Source of the DNA: Opitutia bacterium Tous-C4FEB
GTDB lineage: Bacteria > Verrucomicrobiota > Verrucomicrobiia > Opitutales > Opitutaceae
Reading direction: 5' to 3'
DNA: 54,812 nt
Assembly (NCBI GenBank): GCA_002304445.1
Contig: NEVA01000022.1
Location: 1 to 54,812 of the forward strand
Positions 8,470 through 17,937 of the stretch are shown in pieces; the first letter of the stretch is position 1; each line of letters opens with the position of its first letter. The notes below the pieces were generated by a model, which ran no database searches, was not told the DNA's origin, and worked only from the letters and a program-made list of their open reading frames with translations. The position numbers and the translations under genes are program-made.

Positions 8470-8856
8470 GATTGGTGAACTTTATTGTCAACACAAGTGA
8501 TACACACGAACAAGCTTGTCAATGTCAGGCGCCTCCGCACACGGCTGCAACGTATGTCCCATTTGGAAAACGCCAGAATCCTGGCTTTAATTTCTTGCGC
8601 GGTAGTTCGCGTCATCCAACCACTCGCCTGCTGAGGCAGGAGTGCAACTGGCGGATTTCCGGTTCGTTAGGAAACTGGCGGAGCGTCTGCGATTTTAACA
8701 AGAACATCCGCGGCGCTAATGACTGCAGAAGAGGTCGAGTGCTGGCGGTTCCTCGAGCGCTCTTCTTCTCCCGATCGCAGTGGGCAACTGGCAGGCGCCG
8801 CTGTCGAAATCGTGTCTGACCTTGCCAGTGGTTTCGCGTGCAGTAGTTTTCGACCC
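8470..8856. other. Intergenic region between two toxin-antitoxin pairs
   Basis: Apart from the TTGACAA boxes next to the TacA gene, this stretch holds no convincing gene. A short hairpin GCCTGC/GCAGG lies near 8627-8641. An open frame precedes the RelB-like ATG at 8857, but it has no recognisable content. Confidence 0.5.
8485..8522 (-). promoter_or_regulatory. Candidate promoter/operator of the TacAT-like pair
   Basis: Read on the minus strand, TTGACAA occurs twice (8491-8485 and 8522-8516) at a 31-base interval, which is three helical turns. Both resemble a -35 hexamer. A TATCAC box lies between them, and the antitoxin ATG is 16 bases after the nearer copy. Equal-phase repeats are what a ribbon-helix-helix autorepressor would need. 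No clear consensus -10 is present at 17-bp spacing. Confidence 0.35.
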
Positions 8857-9084
8857 ATGAGCACCCTGCAAGAGATTGAAGCTGCTATCCTCCGTCTACC
8901 GGAGAGCGATCGGCTGCACCTTGCTGACACGCTCTTGGGGAGCCTTCCCCTGCCGCCAGCCGCTCACGAACCGGACGAGATAATTGCCGAGGCACTCCGT
9001 CGAGATGCGGAGCTTGAAAGCGGCCGAGTGCAGCCGCTGAGTGAAGAGCAATTCTGGGCAGGGGTGCGGCGCCCGCGCGGATGA
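8857..9084 (+). CDS. RelB/StbD-like addiction module antitoxin
   Basis: A 75-residue protein matching the short 'putative addiction module component' family. The N-terminus MSTLQEIEAAILRLPESDRL and then LADTLLGSLP form the expected helices, and the C-terminal region ELESGRVQPLSEEQFWAGVR is the conserved end motif. The ATG at 8857 was chosen because the family begins here, although the frame is open upstream. It overlaps the toxin gene by ATGA, so the two are translationally coupled. Confidence 0.88.
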   Translation: MSTLQEIEAAILRLPESDRLHLADTLLGSLPLPPAAHEPDEIIAEALRRDAELESGRVQPLSEEQFWAGVRRPRG

Positions 9085-9380
9085 CGCTGGAGTTCCATCC
9101 GGCCGTTCAGCAGGACTTCAACGCCGCGATCGATTATTATGCCGCGGAAGGCGGCGGGCACTTGGCAGATCGGTTCGAGGCTGAAATGCGGGACTGTCTG
9201 ACGGCGATTAAGTCCGAGCCGCGGCAGTTTGCGTTTTACCAATGTACCACCGCATTCCGACGTATTCGACTCCGCCATTTTCCTTACGTTGTCGTCTATC
9301 GCGAGAAACTGGACGTCGTGAGGGTCACGATTCTCAAGCACGAGAAACTCCACCCACGTTTCGGTATGAAGCGGTGGTGA
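9081..9380 (+). CDS. RelE/ParE family toxin
   Basis: A 99-residue small basic protein with the ParE/RelE fold. Family landmarks are LEFHPAVQQDFNAAIDYY, then ADRFEAEMRDCLTAIKSEP, the strand FRRIRLRHFPYVVVYRE and VRVTILKHEKLHP. Its ATG overlaps the antitoxin stop codon. Members of the family either poison gyrase (ParE) or cut mRNA on the ribosome (RelE). The sequence alone does not decide, but the long helical hairpin and PYVVVYRE look more ParE-like. Confidence 0.9.
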   Translation: MTLEFHPAVQQDFNAAIDYYAAEGGGHLADRFEAEMRDCLTAIKSEPRQFAFYQCTTAFRRIRLRHFPYVVVYREKLDVVRVTILKHEKLHPRFGMKRW

Positions 9381-10252
9381 CACGCTTCGACGCGTCCGGC
9401 ATTTTAACGGTTGGTCGGTTTTGGCGCGAATTCGCCCCGAAGTTCTGGTTTCCATACCACTCGCTTGGTGACGGCCGCTGGGACAAGCGCACGCTGGAAA
9501 TACTCACGATGCTGCGTCGTTGCTTGGCTGCTTACGGAAAATCCTGGCCGTGAGGGAAAAGGCCGAGTGAGGCGAAAGAGAGTTTCCCCTTGCAGTGACC
9601 ATGGGCCAGCCAGTCGTAGGCTTGAAAAAACTGGCGGAGAGGGAGGGATTCGAACCCTTTTTCTATCGCGAATATAAGCTGCTAAAGAACACGGAATTAA
9701 TTGATGATTAGTATTTTAGCTCCCGGAAAAAACACCTATCCTTGTACTTCATCATATACTTGCCCGCCCGAAAAAATCGGCCCTAATGTGACGTGACGTG
9801 GTGCACGTACCGCCGCCGGAGGCCAGCCTAATTCGCGATCATTTAGCCCGGCCAAAAAACGGGGTAGGCTTTTGTAGTTTGGGGTTGATGTGCCCCACCG
9901 AAACGAGCGGATTGGTGCAGCAAGCCTTGGCTACAAGTTAAAGAGCCTTACAACGATCGCTTACCCCCGCTGCTTTTCATGTTCCTGACCCCGCATCCGA
10001 TTGAAACGCTGCGCGCACGGGTTAAATCCGTTAAAATCGCCATTCTCAGAATGCAGCGGCCCCTCGCGCGGGAGCCGACCAAAATCCGAACTCTGCCCGA
10101 GCGCCCAGTTCCTCGCTGCTAAAGCGGCGTAAGTGAAACTCGACGACAAAGGCCGCCTGTCTCGCGACTTCACCGCAAACGACCTCGTGATTAACCGCAG
10201 CGACTTGCACAATCTTTCCCCGCGTAGTTTCGCGCGCTAAAATCGGAAAACG
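9381..10252. other. Gene-poor junction region
   Basis: An 870-base stretch between the ParE-like toxin and the first sulfatase. It holds the tRNA fragment described separately and is locally AT-rich around 9660-9760, unlike its neighbours. A 35-codon frame from a GTG at 10133 to a TAA at 10240 ends 12 bases before the sulfatase ATG. Its product is not recognised. Coding-looking but unidentifiable residue stretches occur around 9410-9553. I see no intact integrase or transposase. Confidence 0.5.
9632..9657 (-). repeat. tRNA-Ser 3' end fragment, probable att site
   Basis: Read on the minus strand, the sequence gives the T-arm GGGTTCGAATCCC followed by CTCCCTCTCCGCCA. That is the 3' acceptor strand and CCA of a bacterial serine tRNA. 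The bases upstream (AT-rich) do not continue into a tRNA, so this is only the 3' end. Integrases typically leave such a copy at the far end of an island. On this orientation the intact tRNA should lie to the right of this site. Confidence 0.75.
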
Positions 10253-11539
10253 ATGCGAAGCCTCATTTACTCCCTGCTGCTGGTCGTGACCGCGCTGCCT
10301 AGCGCGGAGGCGGCCGCCGCCGGACGTGCGCCCAACCTAATCGTCATCCTCGCCGATGATCTCGGTTGCGGCGACATCAGCCTGTATGGCGGCTGGGTGC
10401 GGACGCCGCGGATCGACCGGATGGCCCGGGAGGGGATGATGTTCACGGATTTTCACGCCAACTCCTCGGTCTGCAGCCCGACGCGCGTGGCGTTCCATAC
10501 CGGTCGCTACCAGCAACGGGCCGGCATCGTGGATGTGATCGTCGGCCGCGATGCTTCGGAGAAAGGCCTGCCGCCGGAAACGCCGACCTTAGCGAAGATG
10601 CTGCGGAAGTCCGGCTACGCGACCGCCTTGTTCGGCAAGTGGCACTGCGGCCATCGGGACGAATCTAACCCCACCCGGCTCGGATTCGACGAATTCGTCG
10701 GCTTCCTGCACGGCGGGGCGGACTACCATCGGCACCAGGCGTGGCGCAACGGGGTGAAGGTGGAGAACGTAGACGGCTACTCGACCGACATCATCACCCA
10801 ACGCAGCGTGGACTTCATCAAGAGTCACCGGGACCGCCCGTTTTTCCTGCACATCGGTCACCAAGCGGTGCACAACCCCTACCAGATGCGCACCGACACA
10901 CCGGAGTTGCGTGCGGCGGACTGGAAGCAGAATCGTGTCGATGAGGTCAATCTTCCGCGCTACCAGGCCCTCGTCGAGGACCTCGACCACAGCGTAGGCC
11001 GAATCCTAGATACCCTCGATGATCTGGGCTTGGCGGAAAACACCTTGGTCTTTTTCTGGTCGGACAACGGGGATGTGGGGATGGCGCCGTCGCAGCGGCT
11101 CTACCGCGGCGGCAAGTTCAGTCATTACGAAGGAGGCCATCGCGTGCCGGCGGTCGTCTGGTGGCCCGGTCAGATCAAGGCGGGGATACGATCGGATGCT
11201 TTGATTGCAGGATTCGACCTGTTCCCGACCTTCGCTGAGATTGCGGGCGCGGTTTCGGGTATGCCGTCCAATCTCGATGGTATCAGTGTCAGACGGCATT
11301 GGCTGGCCCGGGATCCGTTGCCGGCGCGGGACTTGTTTTTCGGTTACGAGCCCAAGCTTGGCACGGCGATGCGGCGCGGGGACTGGAAGTTGATCCTGAA
11401 GAACGGCGAGGCGCAGCTCTATAATCTAAAGGACGATCTGAAAGAGACCCGTGACCTCGTCGAAGAAAAACCGGAAGTCGCGGCCTCAATGCGGAGGGCG
11501 ATCGAGGAATTCAAACGGGCAGTGGTCCCGGGCAGCTAG
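10253..11539 (+). CDS. Secreted sulfatase (S1 family)
   Basis: A 428-residue exported sulfatase. Residues 1-22 form a signal peptide. The metal-binding start VILADDLGCGD (31-41) is followed by C74 in CSPTR, the CxPxR motif in which the cysteine is converted to formylglycine. Other landmarks are GKWHCG, the late metal site FFWSDNGD and the C-terminal RRGDWKLI. QQRAGI after the active site resembles arylsulfatase A/GALNS-like members. It removes sulfate esters from an organic, probably carbohydrate, substrate in the periplasm or outside. It is the first gene after the att-like site, stands alone on the plus strand and converges with the esterase gene. Confidence 0.95.
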   Translation: MRSLIYSLLLVVTALPSAEAAAAGRAPNLIVILADDLGCGDISLYGGWVRTPRIDRMAREGMMFTDFHANSSVCSPTRVAFHTGRYQQRAGIVDVIVGRDASEKGLPPETPTLAKMLRKSGYATALFGKWHCGHRDESNPTRLGFDEFVGFLHGGADYHRHQAWRNGVKVENVDGYSTDIITQRSVDFIKSHRDRPFFLHIGHQAVHNPYQMRTDTPELRAADWKQNRVDEVNLPRYQALVEDLDHSVGRILDTLDDLGLAENTLVFFWSDNGDVGMAPSQRLYRGGKFSHYEGGHRVPAVVWWPGQIKAGIRSDALIAGFDLFPTFAEIAGAVSGMPSNLDGISVRRHWLARDPLPARDLFFGYEPKLGTAMRRGDWKLILKNGEAQLYNLKDDLKETRDLVEEKPEVAASMRRAIEEFKRAVVPGS

Positions 11540-11542
11540 ACG

Positions 11543-11562
11543 GTGCCGCCGGCTACCGGCAC
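11543..11562. terminator. Possible bidirectional hairpin between convergent genes
   Basis: GTGCCG and CGGCAC form a 6-bp stem with an 8-base loop, four bases after the sulfatase stop and 11 bases before the end of the convergent esterase gene. There is no T run, so it would be a weak or factor-dependent terminator. Confidence 0.3.
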
Positions 11563-11573
11563 GGGCGCCCGGT

Positions 11574-12593
11574 TCAGGGGTGGGAAGGAAGGCCGAGCAA
11601 CTGCTTCATCGCCTCGCCCGTCGCCGCGCCGATGAGGAAGTAAGTCTCGGCGTTGCAATTCCAGTGGTAACCTTGGTTGTTGGGTGAGTGTTCGGCGGTA
11701 CGCCAGAACTCCCGCGTGCTGACGAAGGCCACGTTGCCCTTGAATTCCGGATGCGTCGCCACCGCGGCTTGCGCCCGCATGAGGGAAAGCGCGCGCGGGT
11801 GATTTTCGGTCAGACCGGTCATGCCGGTCTCGGCGACGACGAAGGGGAGGGTAGGCGCACCGAGGGCGGTGCGCATGTCGCGGACGAAGTGGCCGAAATT
11901 GGCTTCGTATTCGGCGGTGAACTTTTCGTTGACGCGATCGTTCCAACCCTGGTGCCAGCCGAAGCCGGCGAGCTCATAACGACCGTCGCTGCCCGGCACG
12001 AGTTCAGGGACGCGGGCGAGCGCGGCCCTCACGAGCGCGAGGGTTTCGCGGAAATATCGGCCAACGATCGCAGGGTCCTGCGCGACGGCGGCGTCGGCTT
12101 TCGCGCCGAGCGAATACGGCGGGCGGCCCGCGCTGGGCGGACGAAAGTCGACCGCGAGGCTTTTGCCGCCCCACGCGCATTTGATGAGGAGCACGGGCTC
12201 GTCGAGTGCGTTGCCCATCACCCAGCCGAAACCGAGTTCGGGCCCAATCTTTGCCGGGCGGGTGGGCTCTGGGAGCGCGCCGTAGCCCACAGTGAGCGGC
12301 CCCTGGCGTTGGAGATAAGTAATCCACACGTCGTCGCGCTTGCGCCACTGGCCGTCGGGCGTGGCGAGCGGCGCGAAGCGGGGCGCGGTCGCGGGATTTT
12401 TCACGAGGAACTCGAGCGAGCCGCGGCCGCCGTTGCGCTGAGGATCGGCGGCGACGAAGCCGTGGCCCTCCATGTTCGACTGCCCGGCGAGGATGAAGAC
12501 TTTTACGGGCTTCTTGTCCGCCGCGACGGTCGGGCCGCAAGCGAGAGCGGAGAGCGCAACGACGGAGAGCAGACGTTTAATCGATCGTTTCAT
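11574..12593 (-). CDS. Secreted sialate O-acetylesterase-like (SASA) esterase
   Basis: A 339-residue exported SGNH-type carbohydrate esterase. A signal peptide covers residues 1-25. The nucleophile motif is GQSNMEG (37-43). Conserved blocks are CAWGGKSL, GFGWHQGWND and a C-terminal HWN (GYHWNCNAETYF), which supplies the catalytic histidine in related proteins. The family removes O-acetyl groups from sialic acids, xylan or other sugars. The start is the ATG at 12593; a TTG further up is less likely. It is the last gene of the long minus-strand train, 69 bases after the ThuA gene, and would remove acetyl groups from the same glycan that the sulfatases attack. Confidence 0.88.
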   Translation of the reverse strand: MKRSIKRLLSVVALSALACGPTVAADKKPVKVFILAGQSNMEGHGFVAADPQRNGGRGSLEFLVKNPATAPRFAPLATPDGQWRKRDDVWITYLQRQGPLTVGYGALPEPTRPAKIGPELGFGWVMGNALDEPVLLIKCAWGGKSLAVDFRPPSAGRPPYSLGAKADAAVAQDPAIVGRYFRETLALVRAALARVPELVPGSDGRYELAGFGWHQGWNDRVNEKFTAEYEANFGHFVRDMRTALGAPTLPFVVAETGMTGLTENHPRALSLMRAQAAVATHPEFKGNVAFVSTREFWRTAEHSPNNQGYHWNCNAETYFLIGAATGEAMKQLLGLPSHP

Positions 12594-12662
12594 GGTTGGA
12601 TGGGGTGCGGTGGTGAGATCAGGTTGCGGCAACGGGCGCGCGGGGTTGAGCCCGGCGGGTGT

Positions 12663-13685
12663 TCATTGGTAGGCGGAGACCGGTTGCGGCTTCACGCCGA
12701 GTTTGAGGTAGTTGAATCCGCTGGAAAGCGGCTGGTAGTCGCCGACGATGTCCACGCTGCGGGTGGCGGTGATGGCGGACTCCATCGCGAGACACCAGTA
12801 GGCGGCATTGATGATGAGGCGGCGCAGGCCGGCGCTCTGGAGGTCGGTGCCGCTGCCCATCGTGGAGTGAAACACGCGGGCACTCTTGCCGGTGCTCGTC
12901 TGCCAGAGTTTGACCCACGCGACGGGCAGCGGCTCCAGCTTGGGATTCGGTGCGTCATCGTGATTGCGGCCCATGAGCGGCTGGCCCCAGACGAGCGCGG
13001 TGCAGTCGGCCGGGAGGGCGGTTCCGTCTTTATAGGTTCGATACACATCGGAGTTTCCCCAGATGTCGCTGACGCCGCTGAGAACGGGATGCTGCCGTTG
13101 CTCGGCAACGAGGACGCCGCGGGTGGAGTCGGCCTGCCAGCGTCCGTGATGGCCCAAGAAGCTGCCGCCCAGCACGTCCTCGCCCCAGCGCACCTGCTTG
13201 CCGTTGAGTTTGTAGGGCAGCGGTCCGCGGAACCCGTGGTTGGCGGTGCGCAGCGCGATGAACGGCCGGCCGGAGTCCACATAGTTCACGATCTGCTGTT
13301 GCTGCGCCATCGGGAGCGTGAGCAACCGGGTGAAGAAGACCACCAAGTCCGCCGAGGCGAGATGCTCCAGGCCGGGGATGTGGTGTGGCTTGAACTCGGC
13401 TTCCTTCCCCTTCTCCGGATAAACGGGAAGGGTGGGGTCCACCTCGCCCTTCGCGTTCACGCCGAAGAGCACGGTGCAATCGAAGCCATGGTGCCGGCTC
13501 AGAATCTTCGCCAGCATCGGCATGGACTGCTCGCTGCGATACTCCTGGTCGGCGGCAATCAACACGATGTGCCTGCCCTGGCCCGGGCCATCACCGCCGG
13601 AATAGACGAGCCACTGCGGGCTTTCCGGCACGAGATGGGCGAGGACTGGCGTGCAAACCAGCAGCATCAAAAAGGCGCGAATCAT
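12663..13685 (-). CDS. Secreted ThuA-like domain protein
   Basis: A 340-residue protein with a short signal peptide (MIRAFLMLLVCTPVLA) and a ThuA/class I glutamine amidotransferase-like fold. The domain is seen as HIVLIAADQEYRSEQSMP at the start, DLVVFFTRLLTLP, GRPFIALRTANHGF and HGRWQADSTRG. The C-terminal part RVFHSTMGSGTDLQSAGLRR resembles the 'F.T.lGH' end of ThuA proteins. ThuA was named for trehalose use, and secreted members in Planctomycetota and Verrucomicrobiota often sit with heme-binding propeller proteins. The catalytic activity is unproven. The start is the ATG at 13685. Confidence 0.8.
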   Translation of the reverse strand: MIRAFLMLLVCTPVLAHLVPESPQWLVYSGGDGPGQGRHIVLIAADQEYRSEQSMPMLAKILSRHHGFDCTVLFGVNAKGEVDPTLPVYPEKGKEAEFKPHHIPGLEHLASADLVVFFTRLLTLPMAQQQQIVNYVDSGRPFIALRTANHGFRGPLPYKLNGKQVRWGEDVLGGSFLGHHGRWQADSTRGVLVAEQRQHPVLSGVSDIWGNSDVYRTYKDGTALPADCTALVWGQPLMGRNHDDAPNPKLEPLPVAWVKLWQTSTGKSARVFHSTMGSGTDLQSAGLRRLIINAAYWCLAMESAITATRSVDIVGDYQPLSSGFNYLKLGVKPQPVSAYQ

Positions 13686-13709
13686 GGGTTGGGTTGTGAC
13701 CGCCCCCGT

Positions 13710-13793
13710 TCAGGGCGCGGAGTTCATTTTGTCCGCCGCCGAGGCGTGGCCGGAGAGGAAGGCCGGCGCGACGAGTGCGCAGAGGAGTTTCAT
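13710..13793 (-). pseudogene. Orphan signal-peptide ORF (27 codons)
   Basis: Between the sulfatase and the ThuA gene an ATG at 13793 opens a 27-residue frame reading MKLLCALVAPAFLSGHASAA followed by DKMNSAP and a stop. It has the charged start, hydrophobic core and AxA cleavage site of a secretion signal but no mature protein. It sits in the train at normal gene spacing. It may be the 5' remnant of a deleted secreted protein or a tiny leader peptide. Confidence 0.4.
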
Positions 13794-13800
13794 GGTGGGA

Positions 13801-15333
13801 CTAGAACTTCGGTGCACTCCGGCCGCTGGCTTTGGATTGTTCGAGCAGGGCCTTGAGTTCCTTCACCAGTTCCGGGCGCTCGGCGTAGAGGTTCCTCGTT
13901 TCACCAGGGTCGGTGTCGAGGTTGTAGAGATGGACGGGAGCGTCCGGCGCGGTGTCGGGGAGCATGAAAGGTTTCAAGCGGGGATTGTTTTCGTAGCGGT
14001 TTCCGCCGGATCCGGGGTGATCGAGATATTTCCAAGGTCCGCGCCGGATGGAGAGCGTGCGCGCGCCGGCGAAGGCTTGGGTGAGCAGGTAGGGGCGGAT
14101 GGGCGCGGTGGCTTCGCCGCGCAATGCGGGCAGCAGGTTGAAACTGTCTTCGGCGGCGTTGTCGGGCAGCTTGGCGTCGCTGATGGCCGCAATGGTCGCC
14201 ATCACGTCGGTGAGGCTGGTGAGTTGAGCGCTGGTGGTGCCGGGTTTCACCCGGGCGGGCCAGCGGACGAGGAAGGGCACGCGATGGCCGCCCTCCCAAC
14301 TGTCGCGTTTGATGCCGCGCCACGGTCGCGCGCCGTCGTGGCCGTGATCGGCGCGCATGTGGATGACGCTGTCGACTTCCGGACCGTTGTCGCTGGTGAA
14401 AATGACGAGGGTGTTGTCGGCGATGCCGAGTTTTTCCAGCGTGCTCATCAGCTCACCCACGACCCAATCGAGCTGGTGAATGAAGTCGCCGTGCGGTCCG
14501 GCGCCTGACTTTCCCTTGAACTGCGGGGCGGCGAACGAGGGCAGATGCACGGCCTGCGCCGCGTGGTAGAGGAAGAAGGGTTTGCCCGGCGTGGCGCGGA
14601 CGTGCTGCTCCAAAAACTCACGGCTCTTTTGCAGAAAGACGAGGTCCACTTCCTCCATGGGAAAATTCGGGGCGATCAAGCCGGGGCGGCAGTCGTTCGC
14701 GTAAGGGTGTTTCGGCAGCTTCGATTTATCGAGCGGACCGGCGGGCGGCACGGGCACGCGGTCGCCGTCGATGAAGGCGTAAATCCAATCGGTCGTGGGG
14801 CAGCACGCGGTGCCGAAGAATTTCTCAAACCCGTGGTCCACCGGCCCGCCTTCGACGCGACGACTGAAGTCAATGCGCTTCACCTCGTCCAGTTTGCCCG
14901 AGTGAATCGGCGCACCCGCCTGGTCGCGAAGCGTCAGGCCCACATGCCATTTGCCGACTGCAGCGGTGGCGTAGCCTTGGTGCTTCAGCATCGCCGGCAG
15001 CGTCAGGCGACCCGGAGCGATCAAGGAAGGTCCGCCGGCGCCTTGGAACACCGTGCCGCCATTCGGCACGCGAAACGCCATTTGGCCAGTCATCAAACTG
15101 TAGCGCGTCGGCGTGCAGACCGTGGCGGGACTGTGCGCGTCGGTGAAGCGCATCCCTTCGCGCGCGAGCCGGTCGAGATGCGGCGTGGCGACCTTCGACT
15201 GGTCGTTGTAGCAGCGCACATCGCCGTAACCGAGGTCGTCAGCGAGAATGAGCAGGATGTTGGGTTTCTGAGCCGCGCTTGCGGACGCAAGTGCTGCACA
15301 GAGCGCGACAAAAAAGAGCGGCAATGTTTTCAT
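13801..15333 (-). CDS. Secreted arylsulfatase (S1 family)
   Basis: A 510-residue exported sulfatase. The signal peptide is [20 protein letters not shown]. The metal site [10 protein letters not shown] follows, then the formylglycine cysteine C73 in CTPTR. Further landmarks are GKWHVG and the late metal residues FTSDNGPE. The C-terminal subdomain is marked by RRGPWKY and [14 protein letters not shown]. The ATG at 15333 overlaps the TGA of the dehydratase gene as ATGA, so translation is coupled. Extra loops with CYNDQSK and a CCPTTD segment could shape substrate choice, which cannot be read. It belongs to the minus-strand train. Confidence 0.95.
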   Translation of the reverse strand: MKTLPLFFVALCAALASASAAQKPNILLILADDLGYGDVRCYNDQSKVATPHLDRLAREGMRFTDAHSPATVCTPTRYSLMTGQMAFRVPNGGTVFQGAGGPSLIAPGRLTLPAMLKHQGYATAAVGKWHVGLTLRDQAGAPIHSGKLDEVKRIDFSRRVEGGPVDHGFEKFFGTACCPTTDWIYAFIDGDRVPVPPAGPLDKSKLPKHPYANDCRPGLIAPNFPMEEVDLVFLQKSREFLEQHVRATPGKPFFLYHAAQAVHLPSFAAPQFKGKSGAGPHGDFIHQLDWVVGELMSTLEKLGIADNTLVIFTSDNGPEVDSVIHMRADHGHDGARPWRGIKRDSWEGGHRVPFLVRWPARVKPGTTSAQLTSLTDVMATIAAISDAKLPDNAAEDSFNLLPALRGEATAPIRPYLLTQAFAGARTLSIRRGPWKYLDHPGSGGNRYENNPRLKPFMLPDTAPDAPVHLYNLDTDPGETRNLYAERPELVKELKALLEQSKASGRSAPKF

Positions 15334-16433
15334 GACACGACGACAACCGTCTGCCCGAGCACATCCATCTTTGGTGTGATGCCCAGACCGGGTGACGTGG
15401 AGGCGGCCATGCGACCGTTCACGCGTTGCGGCGCGCCATCGGCGATGCTCACCGGACCGTAGCTGTTGAAGTCGGTGGTGCTGAAGAGGAACTCCGTGGG
15501 CGTGCTGTGCGCGAGGTGCGCAATGGCGGCGGTGGCGATGTCGCCGCCCCATGAATCCTCCAGCGTCATGCCGATGCCCATGCTCACGCAGAGGTCGCGG
15601 GCCTGTTTGATCTTCGTGAGGCCGCCGAGCTTGCTGATCTTGAGATTCACCACGTCCATCCCGAGATCGGCCTTGGCGCGGAGCAGAATGCCGAGGTCGT
15701 CAATATTTTCATCCAGTATGAACGGGTGCGGAATCTGGCGGCGCACGGCGAGGCATTCCTCGTAGGTGAGGCAAGGTTGCTCAATATAGATATCCACGTC
15801 GCGCACGGCCTTGGCCACGCGCACGGCCTCGTGCTGCACCCAACCGGTATTGGCGTCGGCCACAAGCCGGTCGCCGGGCTGGAGCTTAGCGGCGACGGCG
15901 AAAATGCGCGCAATGTCGGTGTCCGGATCGCCGCCGACCTTGAGCTGGAAGCGGCGGTAACCCTCCGCGCGATAGCCCGCGACCTTCGCGGCCATGTGCT
16001 CCGGCGACTCCTGCGAGATGGCGCGGTAGAGATGCACGTCTTCGCCGTAACGGCCGCCGAGCAATTCGCACACGGGCATGCCGCACGCCTGACCGAGAAT
16101 GTCCCAGCACGCGATGTCGAGGCCGCTCTTCACGTAGGGATGACCTTTGAGCGCGGCATCCATCGTGCGATTAAGTTTCGCCAGCTGGCGCGGGTCTTCG
16201 CCGATGAGGTGGGGGCCGAGTTCGCGCAAACCGGCGCGCACGCCCTCGGCATAAGCCGGGAGATAAAATGGTCCGAGCGGACAAACCTCGCCGTGGCCGA
16301 CGAGTCCCGTGTCGGTCTCGACGCGCACGATGGTGCTGTCGAACACAGTGACGGATTTGCCGCCGCTCCACTTGTAGGTGGTCTCGTGCAGCGGAAGTTC
16401 AACTCGGTAGGCGAGGATGCGTTTTATTTTCAC
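15330..16433 (-). CDS. Enolase-superfamily dehydratase/epimerase, cis-3-hydroxyproline dehydratase-like
   Basis: A 367-residue cytoplasmic mandelate racemase/muconate lactonising enzyme family member. Metal ligands are D193 (VADANTGW), E218 (IEQP) and D241 (LDENID). The catalytic lysines are K165 ([10 protein letters not shown]) and K265 (NLKISKLGG), and LEDSWGGD is seen at 291-298. The combination [20 protein letters not shown] and FQLKVGG resembles the cis-3-hydroxy-L-proline dehydratase and hydroxyproline-betaine epimerase group as I recall it. An acid-sugar dehydratase is the alternative. The start is a GTG at 16433. It is coupled by ATGA to the sulfatase downstream. A second copy's tail remains at 31274-31399. 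Confidence 0.8.
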   Translation of the reverse strand: MKIKRILAYRVELPLHETTYKWSGGKSVTVFDSTIVRVETDTGLVGHGEVCPLGPFYLPAYAEGVRAGLRELGPHLIGEDPRQLAKLNRTMDAALKGHPYVKSGLDIACWDILGQACGMPVCELLGGRYGEDVHLYRAISQESPEHMAAKVAGYRAEGYRRFQLKVGGDPDTDIARIFAVAAKLQPGDRLVADANTGWVQHEAVRVAKAVRDVDIYIEQPCLTYEECLAVRRQIPHPFILDENIDDLGILLRAKADLGMDVVNLKISKLGGLTKIKQARDLCVSMGIGMTLEDSWGGDIATAAIAHLAHSTPTEFLFSTTDFNSYGPVSIADGAPQRVNGRMAASTSPGLGITPKMDVLGQTVVVVS

Positions 16434-16458
16434 GGAAAGTGTTTCGGAATGTCGTGGT

Positions 16459-17937
16459 TCAGTGCTTGGGAATTTCGTTCAACGTGTAGTAGGCGCGATC
16501 GTGCAGCAGCGGCTCGCCGTCGCGGGATTTCAGCGCTGGTAGGTGAAAGTCGTGGACGTGGCCTTGCACCAGCCCGTTCACCCGCAGACGCGCGCTCATG
16601 CCATCGGGTGCCACCTCGGCAGTGGTCACGGTCGGGCGCGTGTGATCCACCTCGGGGCTGCCGTAGCCTTGCTGGTAAATGTGCGTGTAGGTCTTGAGCA
16701 CGTAGCTGTCCGGGCGCGAGGCGAGCGCGGAATCCACGGGCTTCGTAAAACGCACAATGAATCCATCGGACTGCGCTCGAATGTCGAGAATTTCGAAAGG
16801 CATCTTGCCGGTCCAGTCGAGGCGCTGGAGCAGGTTGTCCTTCATGCCGCGCACGGGCCAGCCGCGGTTCGTGCCGCCGGCGATGAGTTGTCCGCGCGGC
16901 GTGAAATGCACCGCAAGAATGCCCGTGCCCAGTCCCTCGCGGAACGGGTAACACGCGCCCTGCCACACGCCGTTGACCAGCTCGGTCGTCACGCGCATCA
17001 CGACGCTCAACGAGTAGTCGCCGACGAACATCTGGTTCTCAAAGGGCCCAAACTTTCCGCCCGAGCGGTTCACCTCGAACGCGGAAATCGAGCGGCCCAT
17101 TTTCTTGTAAGGGAACACCACGGCGTAAGGCACGAGTTCCTTCACGCGCTTGCGCTCGACTTCCATGCGCGAGGGCGTGTTGGGCTTCACCGGCTCCGGT
17201 CCCATGTTTGGCGCGAACGGATACCAGTTGAAACTGACGGGGTGTCCCATGAAGCCGCCGGGCTTGAGATGCTTCAGCGAACACGCGCCGTTCCACGGCC
17301 CCTGGCTCTCGACGTAGAACATTTCGCCGTGCTCGTTCTCGCCCACGCCGAGGGGGCTGCGCAGGCCGCTGCACAATGGGACGGTCTTCCCGTCCGGGGT
17401 AATTTTCAACGCCCACCCGCGAAACAACGCTTTCGAGTTGTACGATTCCGACAACCCGAGCGCGACGTATAGGTTCCCCGCCGCGTCAAACTTCGAGCCG
17501 AGCGCGAACTCGTGGTAGTGCCCAAAACCCCACTTGTCGCTCACGGTGTCGAATCGGTCCGCGCGACTGTCGCCGTTTGCGTCCGTGATGCGGGTGACTT
17601 CCGTGGCGTGCGTGGCGTAGAACGCCCCGTCGCGATGCGCGAGGCCCAACACTTCATCCAGCCCGCTGGCGAAACGATGCACGGTCGGACGCGGGTGTTC
17701 GTCCATCATGCCGTTTACCAGCAGAATTTCCCCGCGCCGCGTGCCCACCGCGAGCCGACCATCCGGCAGCGAAACGAAACTCCCGGCCTCCAGGTACACG
17801 CCCTCGGGCAGCGGAACGTTGACGATGCGGTAGTAAGCCGCTTCCCGTTCCGCCGTGCCCCAGGCATCGCCGAAATTCTCCGCCGCCGCGGCGGCAAACG
17901 GGAGCATGCACATCGAGATGATGAAGCGAAATTTCAT
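16459..17937 (-). CDS. Secreted PQQ-type/sorbosone-dehydrogenase-like propeller protein
   Basis: A 492-residue exported protein (signal [19 protein letters not shown]) with a six-bladed beta-propeller. Repeats such as [38 protein letters not shown] and [11 protein letters not shown] are typical. So are [18 protein letters not shown] and [15 protein letters not shown]. The C-terminal 100 residues form a separate beta domain. In this phylum such propellers often pair with CxxCH proteins and are thought to oxidise sugars. No heme motif is present here. Its ATG overlaps the stop of the five-heme gene by four bases, so the two proteins are probably made in equal amounts and act together. Confidence 0.82.
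   Translation of the reverse strand: MKFRFIISMCMLPFAAAAAENFGDAWGTAEREAAYYRIVNVPLPEGVYLEAGSFVSLPDGRLAVGTRRGEILLVNGMMDEHPRPTVHRFASGLDEVLGLAHRDGAFYATHATEVTRITDANGDSRADRFDTVSDKWGFGHYHEFALGSKFDAAGNLYVALGLSESYNSKALFRGWALKITPDGKTVPLCSGLRSPLGVGENEHGEMFYVESQGPWNGACSLKHLKPGGFMGHPVSFNWYPFAPNMGPEPVKPNTPSRMEVERKRVKELVPYAVVFPYKKMGRSISAFEVNRSGGKFGPFENQMFVGDYSLSVVMRVTTELVNGVWQGACYPFREGLGTGILAVHFTPRGQLIAGGTNRGWPVRGMKDNLLQRLDWTGKMPFEILDIRAQSDGFIVRFTKPVDSALASRPDSYVLKTYTHIYQQGYGSPEVDHTRPTVTTAEVAPDGMSARLRVNGLVQGHVHDFHLPALKSRDGEPLLHDRAYYTLNEIPKH

Noticed and set aside
9242-9553. Frame overlapping and following the ParE-like gene
   Set aside because: It ends in LRRCLAAYGKSWP and looks partly coding, but it overlaps the toxin and has no match I can name. 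It was left unannotated apart from the junction note.
9632-9657. A complete tRNA gene
   Set aside because: Only the T-arm and acceptor 3' strand are present. There is no anticodon or D-arm in the flanking bases, so it was kept as a fragment.
10133-10240. 35-codon frame ending just before the first sulfatase
   Set aside because: No recognisable product and no ribosome-binding site. A leader peptide cannot be excluded but is not supported.
11688-13856. Open frame of 722 codons on the plus strand
   Set aside because: It lies antisense to the esterase and ThuA genes, which have clear motifs. Its product is low in hydrophobic residues and resembles nothing; it is a shadow of GC-rich codon use.
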